This document shows, piece by piece, positions 1 to 12,926 of a stretch of DNA of 64,000 bases (positions are counted from its first letter, which is position 1; the number at the start of each line of letters is the position of its first letter). Location of the stretch: positions 8,072,501-8,136,500 of the forward strand of contig NC_134757.1 in NCBI RefSeq assembly GCF_050436995.1, given 5' to 3'. Origin of the DNA: Anticarsia gemmatalis. Taxonomy: Eukaryota; Arthropoda; Insecta; Lepidoptera; Erebidae. The position numbers and the translations under genes are program-made. The notes beneath the pieces are model-generated. The model saw nothing but the letters and a program-made list of their open reading frames with translations. It ran no database searches and was not told the DNA's origin.

Positions 1-284
1 AAATAAATATAATAGGTACTTTCCTAATTAATGCTAAGACTATAAGTAACTATTTACTGACTTAAAAACACAATACTAGTATAACTTGCTGTAAATAATT
101 TGGTACCTATTTCTATACTACATAGCATATACTTAGATACTCTTTTCAAATACCACCTTTAAGTTTGATATCAAATGAATGGAACAGTATTTCAAGAAAA
201 CGGTCTTATAGTCGAAAAATGCCTAAAATCTACTTTGTATTATACTTAGTACCTATAATTTTTGTTTTTGGAAGTAGAACATAC

Positions 285-3200
285 CCTTTCTAAATCTCTA
301 GGATGACTTTCTTCAAGTAACATGAAGTTGACCTTTCCCGCTGTAGCCAACAGCGTACTAAAAGTAGGTCCAATGCCTTTGAGCTGTTTGCTCACATACG
401 GGGAATTTTCCCATAGATGAGCCGTGATACATTTAGCTAAGATAATAGAGTTTAACACAGCTGAGTAGAACTGTGGCTGGCGGGATATGAGGTCGGGCCG
501 AGTGACGAATGATACGAGACCTGTGAAAATGTTGAAATAAACTTTGAAGATATGTATAACCATCTGCATTGGTAGATCCAAGGAGATTCTATGTTTTTGC
601 TGTCTCTCTTAAAAGCACCTGAATTGCTACACTTTTACAAGATAGTAGGTATTCGGTTGATACTAAAGGTATTTAAATTCACATCTCCCAAACTACCATT
701 CTGAATCCACCAGTCGCTATCTGTTCTGAAATCCTGTTTCTCAAGTATTTAATAATGCGGTTCAGTAATAATAAAATAGCATAAACTTATCGTTTGTCAA
801 GTGGTCGGCTTAAAAAACGATCAAAGAAACCCAGAAGTTTTTGAAAACGTCCTTTTCAAGTTAATAAATTGGGCAATGACCCTTTGCGGGAATTCCCAAA
901 TATTCGCCCACGTTTCCATTATATCATAAGTCACTTGAATCGCATTCATACTTACTAATAATAAAAATGCAATTTTGTCGTGACCGTCAGATACGCTTTA
1001 AAGATAAAACTGCCGAACTGATTTAGGTACGAGTAATTTGGTACTTAGAGAGCAAAAGTTTTTATTGTAAGGGTGAACACGAGATAAACCTTATAACCAC
1101 AACTATTATATAACAAAAAATACCTACGTACCTACTTACAGTTGAATTGTTAAAATATAATATGCAAGTAGGTACTAACATTTACAAACTCGGTCCGCGA
1201 TCCTCATAATTTTCATAGCCTCCTGGTTTAACGATGGGTCAGGGATTGCGAGACATCCGAGCACAGCTTGAATTATACTGTCAGGTTTAAGGAAGATATA
1301 AATCTTTAATTAAACGATAAAGAAAAGTAAACAATACATTTTCCGGTGGAAAATATCGCCGTTTAATGACATGACAATAGCGATAAAATAGTGGGCGGAG
1401 TTGTATTATGTGAAAATGTGTTTGTGGTAAAGTGGCGATTAGATAATTGTTGGTTTTTCCTGGATATTTCTAGCTAAAGTCCGGTTCGTTCTTAGAAATA
1501 ATCAGTGTTCGTCTAGACTGTCTTGTTGGTGACAACAATCAAGTTGGTTTCAATCATCTAAGTATAAAGCAAAATGAGTTGAGAGAATAAGTCGCTGTTT
1601 TGTACCTATTCAAACTAGCGCCTGTAAACATTTTTCTCAAAATTCAATATATCTACCTACTTTAAAAACTAAGTAGATAATGTTCCTATCTTAAACTTTT
1701 CTAAAGACTTGCTGAGAACTAAAATATAAAAGATTAATAGCTGGAAAAAGTAATAAGAAACTCATATTCTAATGCAAATATAAAACACGGACTCACCAAT
1801 TAAGCTTCATCTGTCGTGTGCTAATCTTGCCTTTCATAGGGAAGCGTATGGTGGCAGCAGTATTGTTCCTGTTGAGAGTGTTGAGACATCGGCGCTCGTC
1901 CACGCGCAAGTGCATGTCGGCCAGCTCGTGACTTTCGCATATCACTACCAAAAGACGTTCTAGGGACTCTGTGCCTTCTATCTGTTATAACAATAAACTT
2001 TGTAAAATTTTGGATTTATGTAATTTTACTAAATATTCAACCTAAAACGACAATTTTATATTCTTTGTCAAATTGATTCCAATTTTTGAAACTAACTCTA
2101 TCTAGCATGTAGTGTTTGGTATTAGAAGCAATTAACAAATTTTAACACGTTGTATTTCAATTGAACAATATTGCAACCCCTGAAAACTTTCCAAAAAACA
2201 TTACGTATAGTATTACACAGAAAGATAAACCTATGTGCCTAGTGCCCGAACTTCGATTACTTATTAAAAAAAAACGATTATTACTTATAAATAACAAAAC
2301 CTATATGTATAACCTTTGCATAAAAAGGGCCACGTTTTGTCATAATACAGTAGCTGCTTAATTATTGTTCAATTAAGCTCAGCTCACTTTGACCTTTGCG
2401 CAAAGGTCAATTAAACACATGATGACACTATAAATACTGAACTTTACAGTATGTGGGTGTGGGTGATCATCATCCTGTATCTTTTTTTAACTAAAATAGT
2501 GGCTCCAGCTTTGAAATATTGTCTTGGTATGTCTTCCTAATTTGCAAGTAGAAGAATTAACTATATAACTATAGGTTTTATTTGTCACATACGCCAGATT
2601 TTTTTCCCACAATCAGTCCCACTCACAACATACTGATATGTCAAAACGTAAAATGATTTTAATTTTGGTATTTAGTGCAAAAGTTAAGCCTTATGATAAA
2701 CTTGGATACAGGCGAGTTGTAATTACAATATACATAAAATATAAAATATGTATATACATAAAATATTAAGTGTCTTTTATACAAAAACAATAATTTCACT
2801 GAACACTGAACTGAAGAAAGCACTCAAGTAGTTAAATTAGCCAGTTTGTACTATACGACTGTACCAACGAACTAATTCTTAAAAGCAAACATCTTTTGAA
2901 TATTAGTATAGCGTAGATTAATCGACGATCATGACACTAGGTGTAGATCATTAGTACTAAGATTTATTAAACACATCATTTTTCAAATAGGCCTGTGTAA
3001 TTTATACAAAGTAGATATTAGTAACTCTATACTGTGACAAGGTACGAGCAGATTACAATAAGTTTTATTATAATGCCTTTGTGTAAAGAGGCTTATATTC
3101 TGTCCTGTAATAGACTTGTGTAGACAGCTTGTGTGATTACGATGAAGAAATTAATGTTAGGTATATTATAAATCTGAAGGTTACGAGTATAGATTTTGGT

Positions 3201-6200
3201 ACACAGATACACAGGAAGGGCATAATCTGAAATGGCCTAAGATACTTGTTAATCTAAAGCATTTTGAGGTATGAGGCAGGCTAATCAGTATTAAATAAAC
3301 CTAGGACCCTTAACCCTAATATAAGCTTGAAATAATTGAAATAATAGTACGCAAAAAGATTTATAAAAAAAAAGTTACTACAGAACTAACTAAGTATGGC
3401 AAATTTCATGTAAACTGGTCAAGCCATTTACGAGTAACATACGTAATGTATTTTCTCATATAAAGTAATATTTGTATATGCAGGCTACAGTACCTTCATA
3501 AGCTGCTTCATAGTTTCCAAGTCCAAATAGAATATAGACATGAGTCGCCCGGCTTCAGTAGACTCAATGCAGCTAGCTTCATCCATAGTTATCAAACCCG
3601 CTGTGGCTAAACCGTTCATTGCTTTTACACATAATTCTGGAAATAAGGCATAAATACCTGAAGTCATTTATGTTCTGAGTTTCATAAAATTTTATATCAA
3701 AGCTGATGTAGTGTATCCATTTTGCTAAGACATGATTAAAAATGTGGTTGTTAATACTAAGTAATAAATAAACTTACAGTTTGGGTATAAAAAAGTTAGT
3801 CAAGTAATATATCTATAGGAATCACATTATAGAAAGGTCAAGTGTACTTTTATTTGAACGGCGTTAGTACGTAGGTATAGTGTGTAGTAGTAGTGATCTA
3901 ATGTAGCACAACTATAAAAAAGAGGAAATCCTTACAGAGTAGGTATGGCCTATTTACGTATTATAATCAATTTAAGATATTACTATTGTCATTGTTTATT
4001 ATTCATGACATCCAACAAGGAGATATAGGTCAAAAGTTGCAATACGCTTATGGTGCGAAGATGCATCACACGCCTTCCAACTATTCCACATAAGGGCTTC
4101 GTTGAAGAACAACAACGCAGGATATGGAAGAATTAGATACAATCAAGGGCTAAAGCAATTATAATTACAACTAAAGTGAAGATGAATACACATAATTGGC
4201 ATTCCAATGACGTGATATTTACAATTGCTACGATTTAGCACAAACACACACGTTAAGTTGCCTTCGACGACATCAGAAATAGCTTTACGTTTAAAGGGCA
4301 TGAAATAAATGCCTGTTAAGGTATAAGAATCGAGCGTTTATGAGTAAATGTATGTATAAACTTTACGTAGTTGATATCATGTGAAATGTTGTGGTTTAAC
4401 CTTAGAAGGTAAAAATGTTTGTTAGACAAAATAAACTTGATTGTTTGAAAAAATATTTTATTCTTGCAAAAGTCCAGAACGAGGATTTAATTGTTTAACT
4501 ATATCCTTAGAGCGTATTATTATTCTAAAAACACTTTCTTATGTGCTTGGGATAATGTCGATTTCCATTGCTTATGTACCATCATTAAAAAATAAAATAA
4601 ACATTTTCTCGCGGTCAGCCGATCGCTTGTACCAAGGATACGTAGAAGATCGCGTGCTATCGACAAATGCTAAGGATCACCGCGTGTGGACAACTCATCC
4701 ATCAATCACGATCCGGAACTTAAGCGAGGCCATTCAGGAGCTGGGATAGCGAACTTGAGTGTCACGCAATAACTACTACAACTAAGTACTTATGAATCAA
4801 TTAGTTATTGTATTAAAGATAAGCAACGTAAACGTTGGCATGACAATTTAGACACTTATCTAGAAGGGTGGCAGGTGGCTAATGATAGAGACCGTTGGAG
4901 AAGAAAGAAAGAACAACAATGTGACAGTATAGGTTAAAAAAAAGACAGATGTAAACTATTTATGATCACATATTACTTACCAGCATCTAAACTTTTTACG
5001 ATATTATGATTATGACTCGAAAGATCACTTTGGCATCTTAGTAGAACTTTAAAGCCTTCTTTGTTTACAATATACATTTTAATAATGTAATTCGGTAAAC
5101 AAAGAGTGACACATACTGACCTTACGGAAAAGTTGTAAGTTAATATTTGACATTATGGCAACATCCGTTAAGTTAGGTTCAGCGATTGACCTTTCATTAT
5201 AGTAAGACTGTGGATCATCCTAACAATGTTAAGAGTGCGTATTACTACTTATTCTGCGGTATTACTGCATATGGGTCACGATTTTGATGCAAGGACTAAG
5301 ATAAGTGCGTTGACATCTTCTCATCAGTACTCAAAAAGATAAAATCTGATTTATATGTTAACAACATTCCAATGGCAACGAAAAAAATATGTTAAACTAG
5401 CGGACTGGCCGGACTTCGTCCGGGTATTGCACAATTTTATCCCATGGAAATTTTGATCCCATCGATCCCATAAAAACCTTGTCTCGACAGTTACAAACAT
5501 GTCAAAAAGAAGTATCCAATTTAGTTTAGTTGTTCAAAAGTTATACGCGTAGATACATAGGTACATGTCGATGATTTATGTTTTTTTTTATTTGTTAGAT
5601 TATAAGTGCATAAGTATTTTTAGATCATTACTTGACAAGACATACTGCCTTTATGTAAAGGACTTCCTCTAGTTGTTTTTATTTCTCACATCTATTTTCT
5701 TTGAAAAATGCCTGCTTCATACTCCACTTGGTTCGACCTTATGACTATAATACGCAATATTATATCCATTAACATTTAATTGATAATTGTTGTGACCCAA
5801 CAACGTCGTAGAAGCAATTATAAGATGATTTTTTATTTTTTGTATCAATAAAACGGCAATTATAACATACGGTGATGACATTAGATTCTCATGTGTAGTT
5901 ATGAATATATTAAATTATAGATAATACAGATAGATAAAGTAAATATGAATATTTCATAAGCTCATCTATAAAATGCCAGGAATAACATACTAACATCCCA
6001 ACACCTATAAACAACATTGTTACAATATCTAGGTCTAGATTCTACCGATTAGTCTTGAACTTTACTGGTAGTTCCGTATCCCATTACATTGAACTAGGAT
6101 GATTAGTTACATGTTTTACTTTTTGGATAGAATTCAGGAAATATATGTATATTATATATATTGATAAATACAATAGAGGCAACGGCTCCGATGTCTTGGT

Positions 6201-8911
6201 TATGTTTGTATTTGTTTTCGGTTCAATGTAATACTATCCAGATTTAATAGTAGGTATAATGATACTTAGGTAGGTAGGTACTGTTTTATTCAATAAATTG
6301 TTGTAAATAACTATAGACTAAAATATTCATTATCAAGTATTCATTTCTAACATTTGAAAGAGAATAAATAAATATGCTGGCAATATAATACACTGCATAG
6401 TTACTCATAATAAAATCATGAAAAACTTAAAGAGCATCCATATCACCATAAAAAGGCCGATCATATTATTATTAATTGACTAGCAGTGATGAGTTCAGGT
6501 GTAGAGTGATTAATTCAGTAGGTACTGAGTTTAACAAGGCTTTTAAGAGCACACGCCTCGTAGAGTAGCAGAGTATGTCAGTCTCTGTATCTATCTATTT
6601 ATCTTAATCATTGTGACTCAGTTAATTTGTATAAATCTAAATAATATTTTTAGTCATAAACCAAAAAGTCCCCACCCGCACTTGGCCAGCATGGTGGACT
6701 CAAGTCCTAACCTCTCTATCGTTTGGGAGGAGACCCTTGCCCAGAAGTAGGACAGTAATAGGTCAAAAAAAAGAAAAAAGTTATAAACATGTGTAACAAC
6801 TAAATAGTACAACTTGTACTCCTATGTGACTAGAATATTTTTGTTGATATAAAAATTCTATCAAATAATTCCGTAATGTCGTATTTCTATATAAACAAAC
6901 AATTTTATAATTTTTTTCCGTAATTAGGATGGCCGACGTATAAGTCACAAAAAATATTGTTATCATAACAATTACATCTACTATTAAGTTTTGATGGGAT
7001 CTTCCGACAAAACTAATGATTTGAAACTTGTTCAAGTGATTCCGCTATTCTCTCCATTCATCCTTCATTTACCAAGATTTTAAAAATAATGGTGTAATTG
7101 AGTTCTCAAAACATTTACAAGCACTTTAACATTGTGATGTCCTTCCACTTTTTTTAAAGAAAGCTAATTTAAAAGGGTAAGGGTAATGATATTATTGGGA
7201 CGAATTAAAAATATATGCATTCATCTTTACCAATTAAGTTAAACTCATGAATAATGCATACAATTAACACGCTAATACAATTAAAAATTGCTACAGCATT
7301 GGTCCAATCGGCATTCATGTGATTGTGAATCCCGAATCTTGAAGCTCGACGATTTAAGTTACTAATAACAGTTGAGTTTTGTATTTTACGGACTATGTTA
7401 GAACTAATAATGCCGAAATGTCATATGTCACGTGACATTAAAAAAATATAATATAAATTATAATTTATAAAATTCGGTTATAGCGCAGTTCCGCCAATAT
7501 TCTCAAAACACAATATTTGTATTTCGTTGTAAGGACAATCAAATGTTATTTAAATCTGTCAATTAATAGATTATACCTTCGCAAATACGTGTTTGTTTCA
7601 CATAATAGGTTGTTAAAAGTAGAAAAAACCTTTAATTGTAGCCCTCGGTTAAGTTAATAGACGTTATTATGTGCGGCAAATACATGGTTTATAAGATTTT
7701 ATGCAATAAACGCAAAGATTACAATGAATATTTTCGCTATTACGGACGCTAAATATCATCAATCAAGACTAAGAAATTCTTCATCGAGGAATGTCAAAAA
7801 AGCTACCAAAATACATATATTACTGACTCAGCTACCTTAAATCTACCTGCAAATAGCAGCCGTTTCTCTTAAATTGGCTAAACATGTACATATGTTGTTT
7901 TATCCAAGAACGTTTCGACGATTTTCTTATGATATCTTGGCCTAAACAGGGGCGTTGTAAGTCATTTTTTTAAAGTATTTTATGAGATACCCGCTTCAAA
8001 TACGATTAATAGAGTTTTATTGTAGCACAGTCTAAATTCGCTACAGAAATCTATTTCTAGGAGGCCGTGTTGGATCTACACGGATGAATGATGACTCTGC
8101 GGTATTCATTCCGACCACAGAGTGCCCGTCAAATGAAATCAAGGGCTAGGCTACATTATATGTATCATTCGAGCGACTTCACTGTTACCTACGTTTTAAA
8201 TCACAATAACTAAAATGTAATGGTAGGAATATACTCCGATAGGAGCCAATGGGAGTTCGGGCTAAGCTAAGTCAAAGTACCTAGTGATAATGTTTAGTAT
8301 TAAGTGCTATAGAGGAAATGAAGCAGGTATGTAGTTTAAGACAAATAGTAAATCATTATGTCATAAAAAACTAATTAATAATTGAAAAAATACCTTCAAT
8401 TTTCTTGGAGATAAGATGTGGAGGTGAATTTATTGGTAAGTTGAGATACCTGAAAAGATATTTCAGTATGTATTATTCATTAATAAAAATTCGTGAACAA
8501 CAGTTTGGAGCCAGCTCTTGGTTAAACTTAGCAAGTATTGATACAAATAATGATGGATATTAATACACCAACCTAGCTTAGCACCAACCGAAGACTTTCA
8601 AAGTTAGATTTAAGAAACATTTGTTCTAATTGGATATAATTATGAATAGGTGAAATACTTTAACGAACTTTTTGCAGCATGCAAATATTTGCATATCATT
8701 ACACTGTGTTATTTCGTTGCGATAGATAAACTTACTTCTTGGGATCTCGAGCAGCTCGAACGTACAAGAAAGTCGAACGCAACCACTGCACACATTGAGC
8801 CACATCGCCTACGGTTCTTAAGGCTGCTTCGCTGTTCAAGTTTTCTGGCAATCGCTTGTGTAAATAACTCTGTAGAGGCTCGCATCCACCCACCAGCGCC
8901 TGATAACGAGC
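285..8911 (-). CDS. HFM1: HFM1/MER3 meiotic DNA helicase, 3' part (coding exons 13-18), continues off the left edge
   Basis: Continuation of the gene that starts at 31415. Exons, minus strand: 8736-8911, 4981-5036, 3494-3636, 1797-1981, 1180-1277, 285-520. Phases agree at all five internal junctions. The exon at 8736 encodes the winged-helix start (WLRSTFLYVRAARDPKK). The 56-nt exon at 4981 is inferred from length and phase, linking RDPK to ELCVKAMNGL. Exon 3494 carries ITMDEA and TEAGRLM; exon 1797 carries ICESHEL, LRVDERRCLNTLN and IRFPMKGKIS; exon 285 carries SIILAKC and LWENSPYVSKQLKGIG. These are the Sec63-like region of HFM1. With the 5' block this gives 788 residues with no stop. Human HFM1 is much longer at its C-terminus, so further exons are expected left of position 1. 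A possible exon near 160-225 is open but not convincing. Confidence 0.88.
2389..2410. promoter_or_regulatory. 22-bp perfect palindrome with two nuclear-receptor half-sites
   Basis: Symmetric about 2399/2400. The outer parts are TGACCT and AGGTCA, each preceded on its own strand by the AA of AAAGGTCA (HR38- or FTZ-F1-like monomer form). It lies in the HFM1 intron between 1982 and 3493. Function unproven. Confidence 0.5.
4826..4935 (+). mobile_element. Possible LINE C-terminal relic in HFM1 intron
   Basis: Translates to KRWHDNLDTYLEGWQVANDR then DRWRRKKEQ, resembling the RxRWxDD...W...A.DRxxW tail of RTE-type LINE proteins. It is short and diverged. Confidence 0.35.
5395..5440 (-). mobile_element. 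Helitron-end-like fragment
   Basis: ACTAGCGGACTGGCCGGACT then TCGTCCGGGTA resembles the CTAG end and stem of lepidopteran Helitron-like elements read in reverse. No other end was found. Confidence 0.3.
6660..6775 (+). mobile_element. RTE-type LINE 3'-end relic in HFM1 intron
   Basis: CCCACCCGCACTTGGCCAGC, ATGGTGGACTCAAGTCCTAA and GGGAGGAGACCCTTGCCCAG, ending in GGACAGTAATAGG and an A-rich tail. This is the typical 3' UTR of a lepidopteran RTE LINE; no coding part remains. Confidence 0.65.
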
Positions 8912-9147
8912 CTGTAGTACATTTTTTTTCGTTTAGAATATTGTCCGATGATAATAATTTATGTTGGTCGTTATCTATGTGACCTATTAGTATTAGTATT
9001 TTTTTTTGACATACAGTATTGTATCTGACTGAAAAGGTTTTTTTTTCTAGGTGTGCAAAAGTGACAGCTTAGTTTGAGTGACACTTGTAGCATTTTGTAA
9101 TAAACTTATTTTATATAAAAAACATTGTTGCTTAAAATTTATGCAAA

Positions 9148-10593
9148 ATGGGTATGACAAAAGAAGAGAAGAAGGCAAAGAAAGAGGAGAAGAGACTAGA
9201 GAAGTTAAGGCTGGAGGATGAAGCTCGGAAACAGATAAAACGCGATGAACTTAAACGGGAGATTTCTGCCCAGGCACAAAGACGTAGTACACTCGAAAAA
9301 AGCTGGCAAGAGATGATGCTTAAAATAAAAGAACCGATATTTAGACAAGACATTCAAGTTATGTGGCATGTATTTGAAAGAGTATATGATAAAAAAGATC
9401 ATATTATCAAATATACAGTAAAACTCATGAACATAGCTGATGATCAGTTTCAAAGAACCGTAGCTAGCTTCTGTGATACAATCGACAATATGATAAACAA
9501 GTTTTTAAATGACTTAGATGACTTGTCGAAAGAAAATGATCGTAGGACCGCTGATCTGTTGAAAAGATCTGATGATGATAGCACTAATATAATGAAAGAC
9601 CACACAGCAGCTGAAACACATTTGCAGCTTTTGTTGTACCATGGTCATACTACCGCAGACTCAATGGCTTGGACAGCGCGCGGTGAAAATTTAGTAAAAG
9701 AGGATGAGGATCGCAGTAAATTCGAAAACGACCGAGAAAATTTACGGTCTTTTCTTGAAAATAATTACAACAGTACTTGGGATGAATATAAAGCTGTACT
9801 TCGAGCATATGTACTAGACACTGCGGAAAATCAGAAGGAAGTTCGAAAATTACGACGTAAAGAAAATATGATGGCCGACATAATAGCATCACAAGGGAAG
9901 AAAATTGCTAACAGTGATGGGTTGCTCAAACGTCTACGAACAGAATTAGCAGCTTACGAGTCAGGTACAAAACAAGCAGTTTTTAGAGACCGTCGAGATA
10001 GACACAGAGATGCATGTTATAGATTAAAGAAAAGTATGTACGATGGAGTTGCAACCGACGTGAGGCAGTTAGCGAGGTTAGTGAGAGTTTCTGACGATGC
10101 TGTTGAATGGTTGGATGCAGCTTTTAAAAAAGTTGATAAGATACTTCGTATGGCAGCACTCTGTAGAAAATTTGAAACGCGCCGAGAAAAAGTTCTACCA
10201 TACGGCTCAGCTATGCCTCATTCCCCAACCCAAGCCAAATTATCAGCCCGAAGACAGCAATCTGACGATGCCATGGTTGTCAACGCTATAACTACAACTA
10301 CGGGCTTGACAAGGTTATGGCATAAAATATCGAAAGCTGAATTAACGAAGAGAGCCTTGTTTAGGGAAAAAGCATTACTAGAACGCGAGAATGCGTTCTT
10401 GATACGCCGATTAGACTACATGGAAGAAAATAATATTACTCCCAATCCAAAAGTTTGCATTTGTACTAAAGACAAGATGGCACGTAAATTAGTTCCACAC
10501 GATGTAAATCAACCAGTGGCGGTAGAGGCGACCGTGGAAGTCAGCAAAGTTCAACTGCACACCACGGTAGCACCCAGTAGCCATCCACTGTAG
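9148..10593 (+). CDS. DRC2: Dynein regulatory complex subunit 2 (CCDC65)
   Basis: A single uninterrupted 481-codon reading frame. The product is a highly charged, almost wholly helical protein: a lysine/glutamate-rich start, then long coiled coil. The stretch RQDIQVMWHVFERVYDKKD matches the conserved N-terminal block of DRC2 (REL-KDIE-L-Q-FERVVD-KD in the human protein), and length is close to human DRC2 (about 484 residues). DRC2 belongs to the nexin-dynein regulatory complex of motile axonemes, where it pairs with DRC1 and holds outer doublets. In insects the main such axoneme is the sperm tail. The ATG follows an A-rich leader; another Met is at codon 3. The tail after about residue 440 is poorly conserved. 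No TATA box is visible. The gene is nested antisense in an HFM1 intron and has no introns of its own. Confidence 0.85.
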   Translation: MGMTKEEKKAKKEEKRLEKLRLEDEARKQIKRDELKREISAQAQRRSTLEKSWQEMMLKIKEPIFRQDIQVMWHVFERVYDKKDHIIKYTVKLMNIADDQFQRTVASFCDTIDNMINKFLNDLDDLSKENDRRTADLLKRSDDDSTNIMKDHTAAETHLQLLLYHGHTTADSMAWTARGENLVKEDEDRSKFENDRENLRSFLENNYNSTWDEYKAVLRAYVLDTAENQKEVRKLRRKENMMADIIASQGKKIANSDGLLKRLRTELAAYESGTKQAVFRDRRDRHRDACYRLKKSMYDGVATDVRQLARLVRVSDDAVEWLDAAFKKVDKILRMAALCRKFETRREKVLPYGSAMPHSPTQAKLSARRQQSDDAMVVNAITTTTGLTRLWHKISKAELTKRALFREKALLERENAFLIRRLDYMEENNITPNPKVCICTKDKMARKLVPHDVNQPVAVEATVEVSKVQLHTTVAPSSHPL

Positions 10594-10618
10594 TTGATTT
10601 TTGCAATTACATTATTTT

Positions 10619-10624
10619 AATAAA
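10619..10624 (+). terminator. Polyadenylation signal of DRC2
   Basis: AATAAA hexamer 26 bases after the DRC2 stop codon, implying a very short 3' UTR. Confidence 0.6.
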
Positions 10625-12880
10625 TACGTCAGTTACGTATATCCTTGTTTTCGTGTTTCAGCATCACGATGCTCGTTAAAACTCTTCCGTCATAGGTGAA
10701 TGGTGACATAACATTTTGCAGATTCACAGAGTTTTCATACGCTGTTTCGGTTTATTTCGTCGATCACGGCGCGGCAAGCGCGGGCGTCGCACGCGTATGT
10801 CGCAATGAGACAAGCGCAAACGATGATACTTTGACATTACTTACTACGCCTCTAACATTAAGCCATACGTTGCAAGCGGAAAACGTTTTCTATAAAATTC
10901 TAATTTAGTGTAGTACATTAACCAAAATATCCCAAAAGTCAAAGCAGCATCTACAATCTCAAATAGAAATCAACCAATCAACACCGCCAGTTCTATTATC
11001 CGGTACAGGTAGTACAAGTGTTTGAATTGTGATCTATGACTTGGATCAATTTATTAGCTTTTTGGTATAAGCGTATTATATTATCAAAAAAGTGTAAACT
11101 GATCGAATGGGTGTATGATTTCCCCAAATTGCCTATTTGTATACACCAACCCTTACTTGGGGTGTTTGATATAAATAAAATGTTACGGCGGCTTCAATAA
11201 GTAACACCGCCCGACGTCGTGGGACAATCGACATTTAAATACTAATGCTTATTGCGTATAGTGCGTTCTAAATAACTGTTTAAAATGCTCCAAATGTATT
11301 ATAGTCTACCCTGAGCCTGAAAGCCTTTAACCATTGTTATGACAATTTCATTGTTCCGTTATATTGGGAAGGGATTTTTTTATATCTGATCATATGCTAT
11401 GCAATGTACCAATGTATACGTAAATATCGAATCATCTTTATGTACCATCGGGTCTCGCTACTAGACTATGTAAATAAGAAAAAAATAACAATTTGCTTTC
11501 TGTCATTTAATAAAAATAGATAGTTGCATTTAAACTTTTGAAAAAACAGTCATCATTTCATTGATACATCGATAAAATTAACATCACCCTAAATTATTGC
11601 TATGAAAATGTGATCCTTAACTGCATTCAGTAAGTTTACTGCAGTTAAGCGTCATATTTCCAATGAAACTTCTTTAAGGAAATACAATTTTAACTGATAA
11701 TTGCCAGTAGCGGATTAAGTTACATTGTCTTCGTACCTGTTGATATATTTCACAAGCTGAGCGTATTATTAAATTTGAAATAAGTATGTATATTTTCATA
11801 AAAAGATTATTATCATCTAGAGATTATGCAACGTTATACATTCAATGTTATTTATGCAGAATCGGTTTACGTTTGCGGTTGTAAAGCAAGTTTGATGGGA
11901 ACAGCCTGCCTATATTTTAAGAGCGTGCAAAAGATTATAAAAGCTAAGATATGTGATCTACTTCCTCATCATGAGGTATAACAGATAGAGCTTTCACCGA
12001 CTGATGCAGCAAGGATAGGCATAAGGAAGGAGGCCTGTCCTACTTAGAATAATGAACTTTATTGTGCTTCTTTGGCATATCTATTGTAACATACACGAGC
12101 CTAGTCATTCCCATTCGTTGAGATCCGATGTAGTGTTATAAACGTCATCACGATTTGCGTTACAAAGATTTTAAGAATAATCACGTTCGATCAGTTTCCT
12201 TGTTAAAATTCAGTCTGGACATAACAAGACATTAAAAAATATATTATTGCTTTATAGTAACTTAAGTGAATAATGTATATATTCATTAGGATGAGACGTA
12301 TAGTTATACCTTTTTTGTTATTATATACGGGTTTGCAAATGTATATAATATATATTTTTCTGAGTAAATAAACGGTTTCGACCTGAACGTAAAAAAATAT
12401 TAAATTAATCCAGAAACGTACTAAGATAAGGGATTAATCTTTGAGTAACTGCACAAGGACCCGTTACACACGCAATAGAGCCTTAAAATAATTAAAATAA
12501 AGGTTCACGGTCACTTGATTTGGTATTTTAATTGGTTTATAAGCGAGAAGGCAGACACAAAAGTCATCACATTATGAAATAATTACCGGTACAATGCCAA
12601 CAAAAGGCACACATGCGTTACGAAAATCTGATGTTTGGTAAATTTTGATCACGCGATAGAGTAAAGCTCATATGATATTGGATGAGTTTTCATGTGTATT
12701 GTTGACCTGCAAATTAGGGTCGGCTGAAACGTGTGGTATGGCTGGTTCGTTGGTGGCAACTGATGATATTTAGTCACGGTTATCGACGTAGTATCAACAC
12801 CGAGATCTGTACGTTTGGAGTTTGGAGGGACATCCATCACGATAGGGCGACATTGCGGCATCTTCGCTACGTCGGGGAGC
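10625..12880. other. Non-coding spacer between DRC2 and the cuticular gene
   Basis: AT-rich, with no reading frame showing coding character and no recognised repeat. It would hold upstream control DNA for the cuticular promoter. The 10700-10870 stretch is richer in CpG than its surroundings, but I see no gene in it. Confidence 0.5.
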
Positions 12881-12890
12881 CGTGGGGTGC

Positions 12891-12926
12891 GTATATAAGA
12901 CGCGGACGAGGTCGGGGCGCGCCACC
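12891..12926 (+). promoter_or_regulatory. TATA-type core promoter of the cuticular protein gene
   Basis: GTATATAAGA at 12891-12900 lies in a GC-rich stretch, and an initiator-like CCAGTTAG follows about 27 bases downstream (12924-12931). This is the expected TATA-to-start spacing for a strongly regulated arthropod cuticle gene. Confidence 0.65.

Noticed and set aside
160..225. Next HFM1 exon after 285
   Set aside because: An open phase-0 segment follows TTTTAG, but its translation does not resemble the HFM1 continuation and its donor is weak.
4441..4749. Plus-strand 102-codon reading frame
   Set aside because: No family resemblance. It lies in an HFM1 intron just upstream of a possible LINE tail; perhaps transposon-derived, but not supportable as a gene.
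5037..5110. Longer version of the 56-nt HFM1 exon, starting near 5107
   Set aside because: In phase and open, but it would add about 24 residues where the family has none. The shorter exon gives the expected spacing.
8650..8982. Plus-strand 110-codon reading frame
   Set aside because: It is the antisense shadow of HFM1 exon 13, whose minus-strand translation matches the family.
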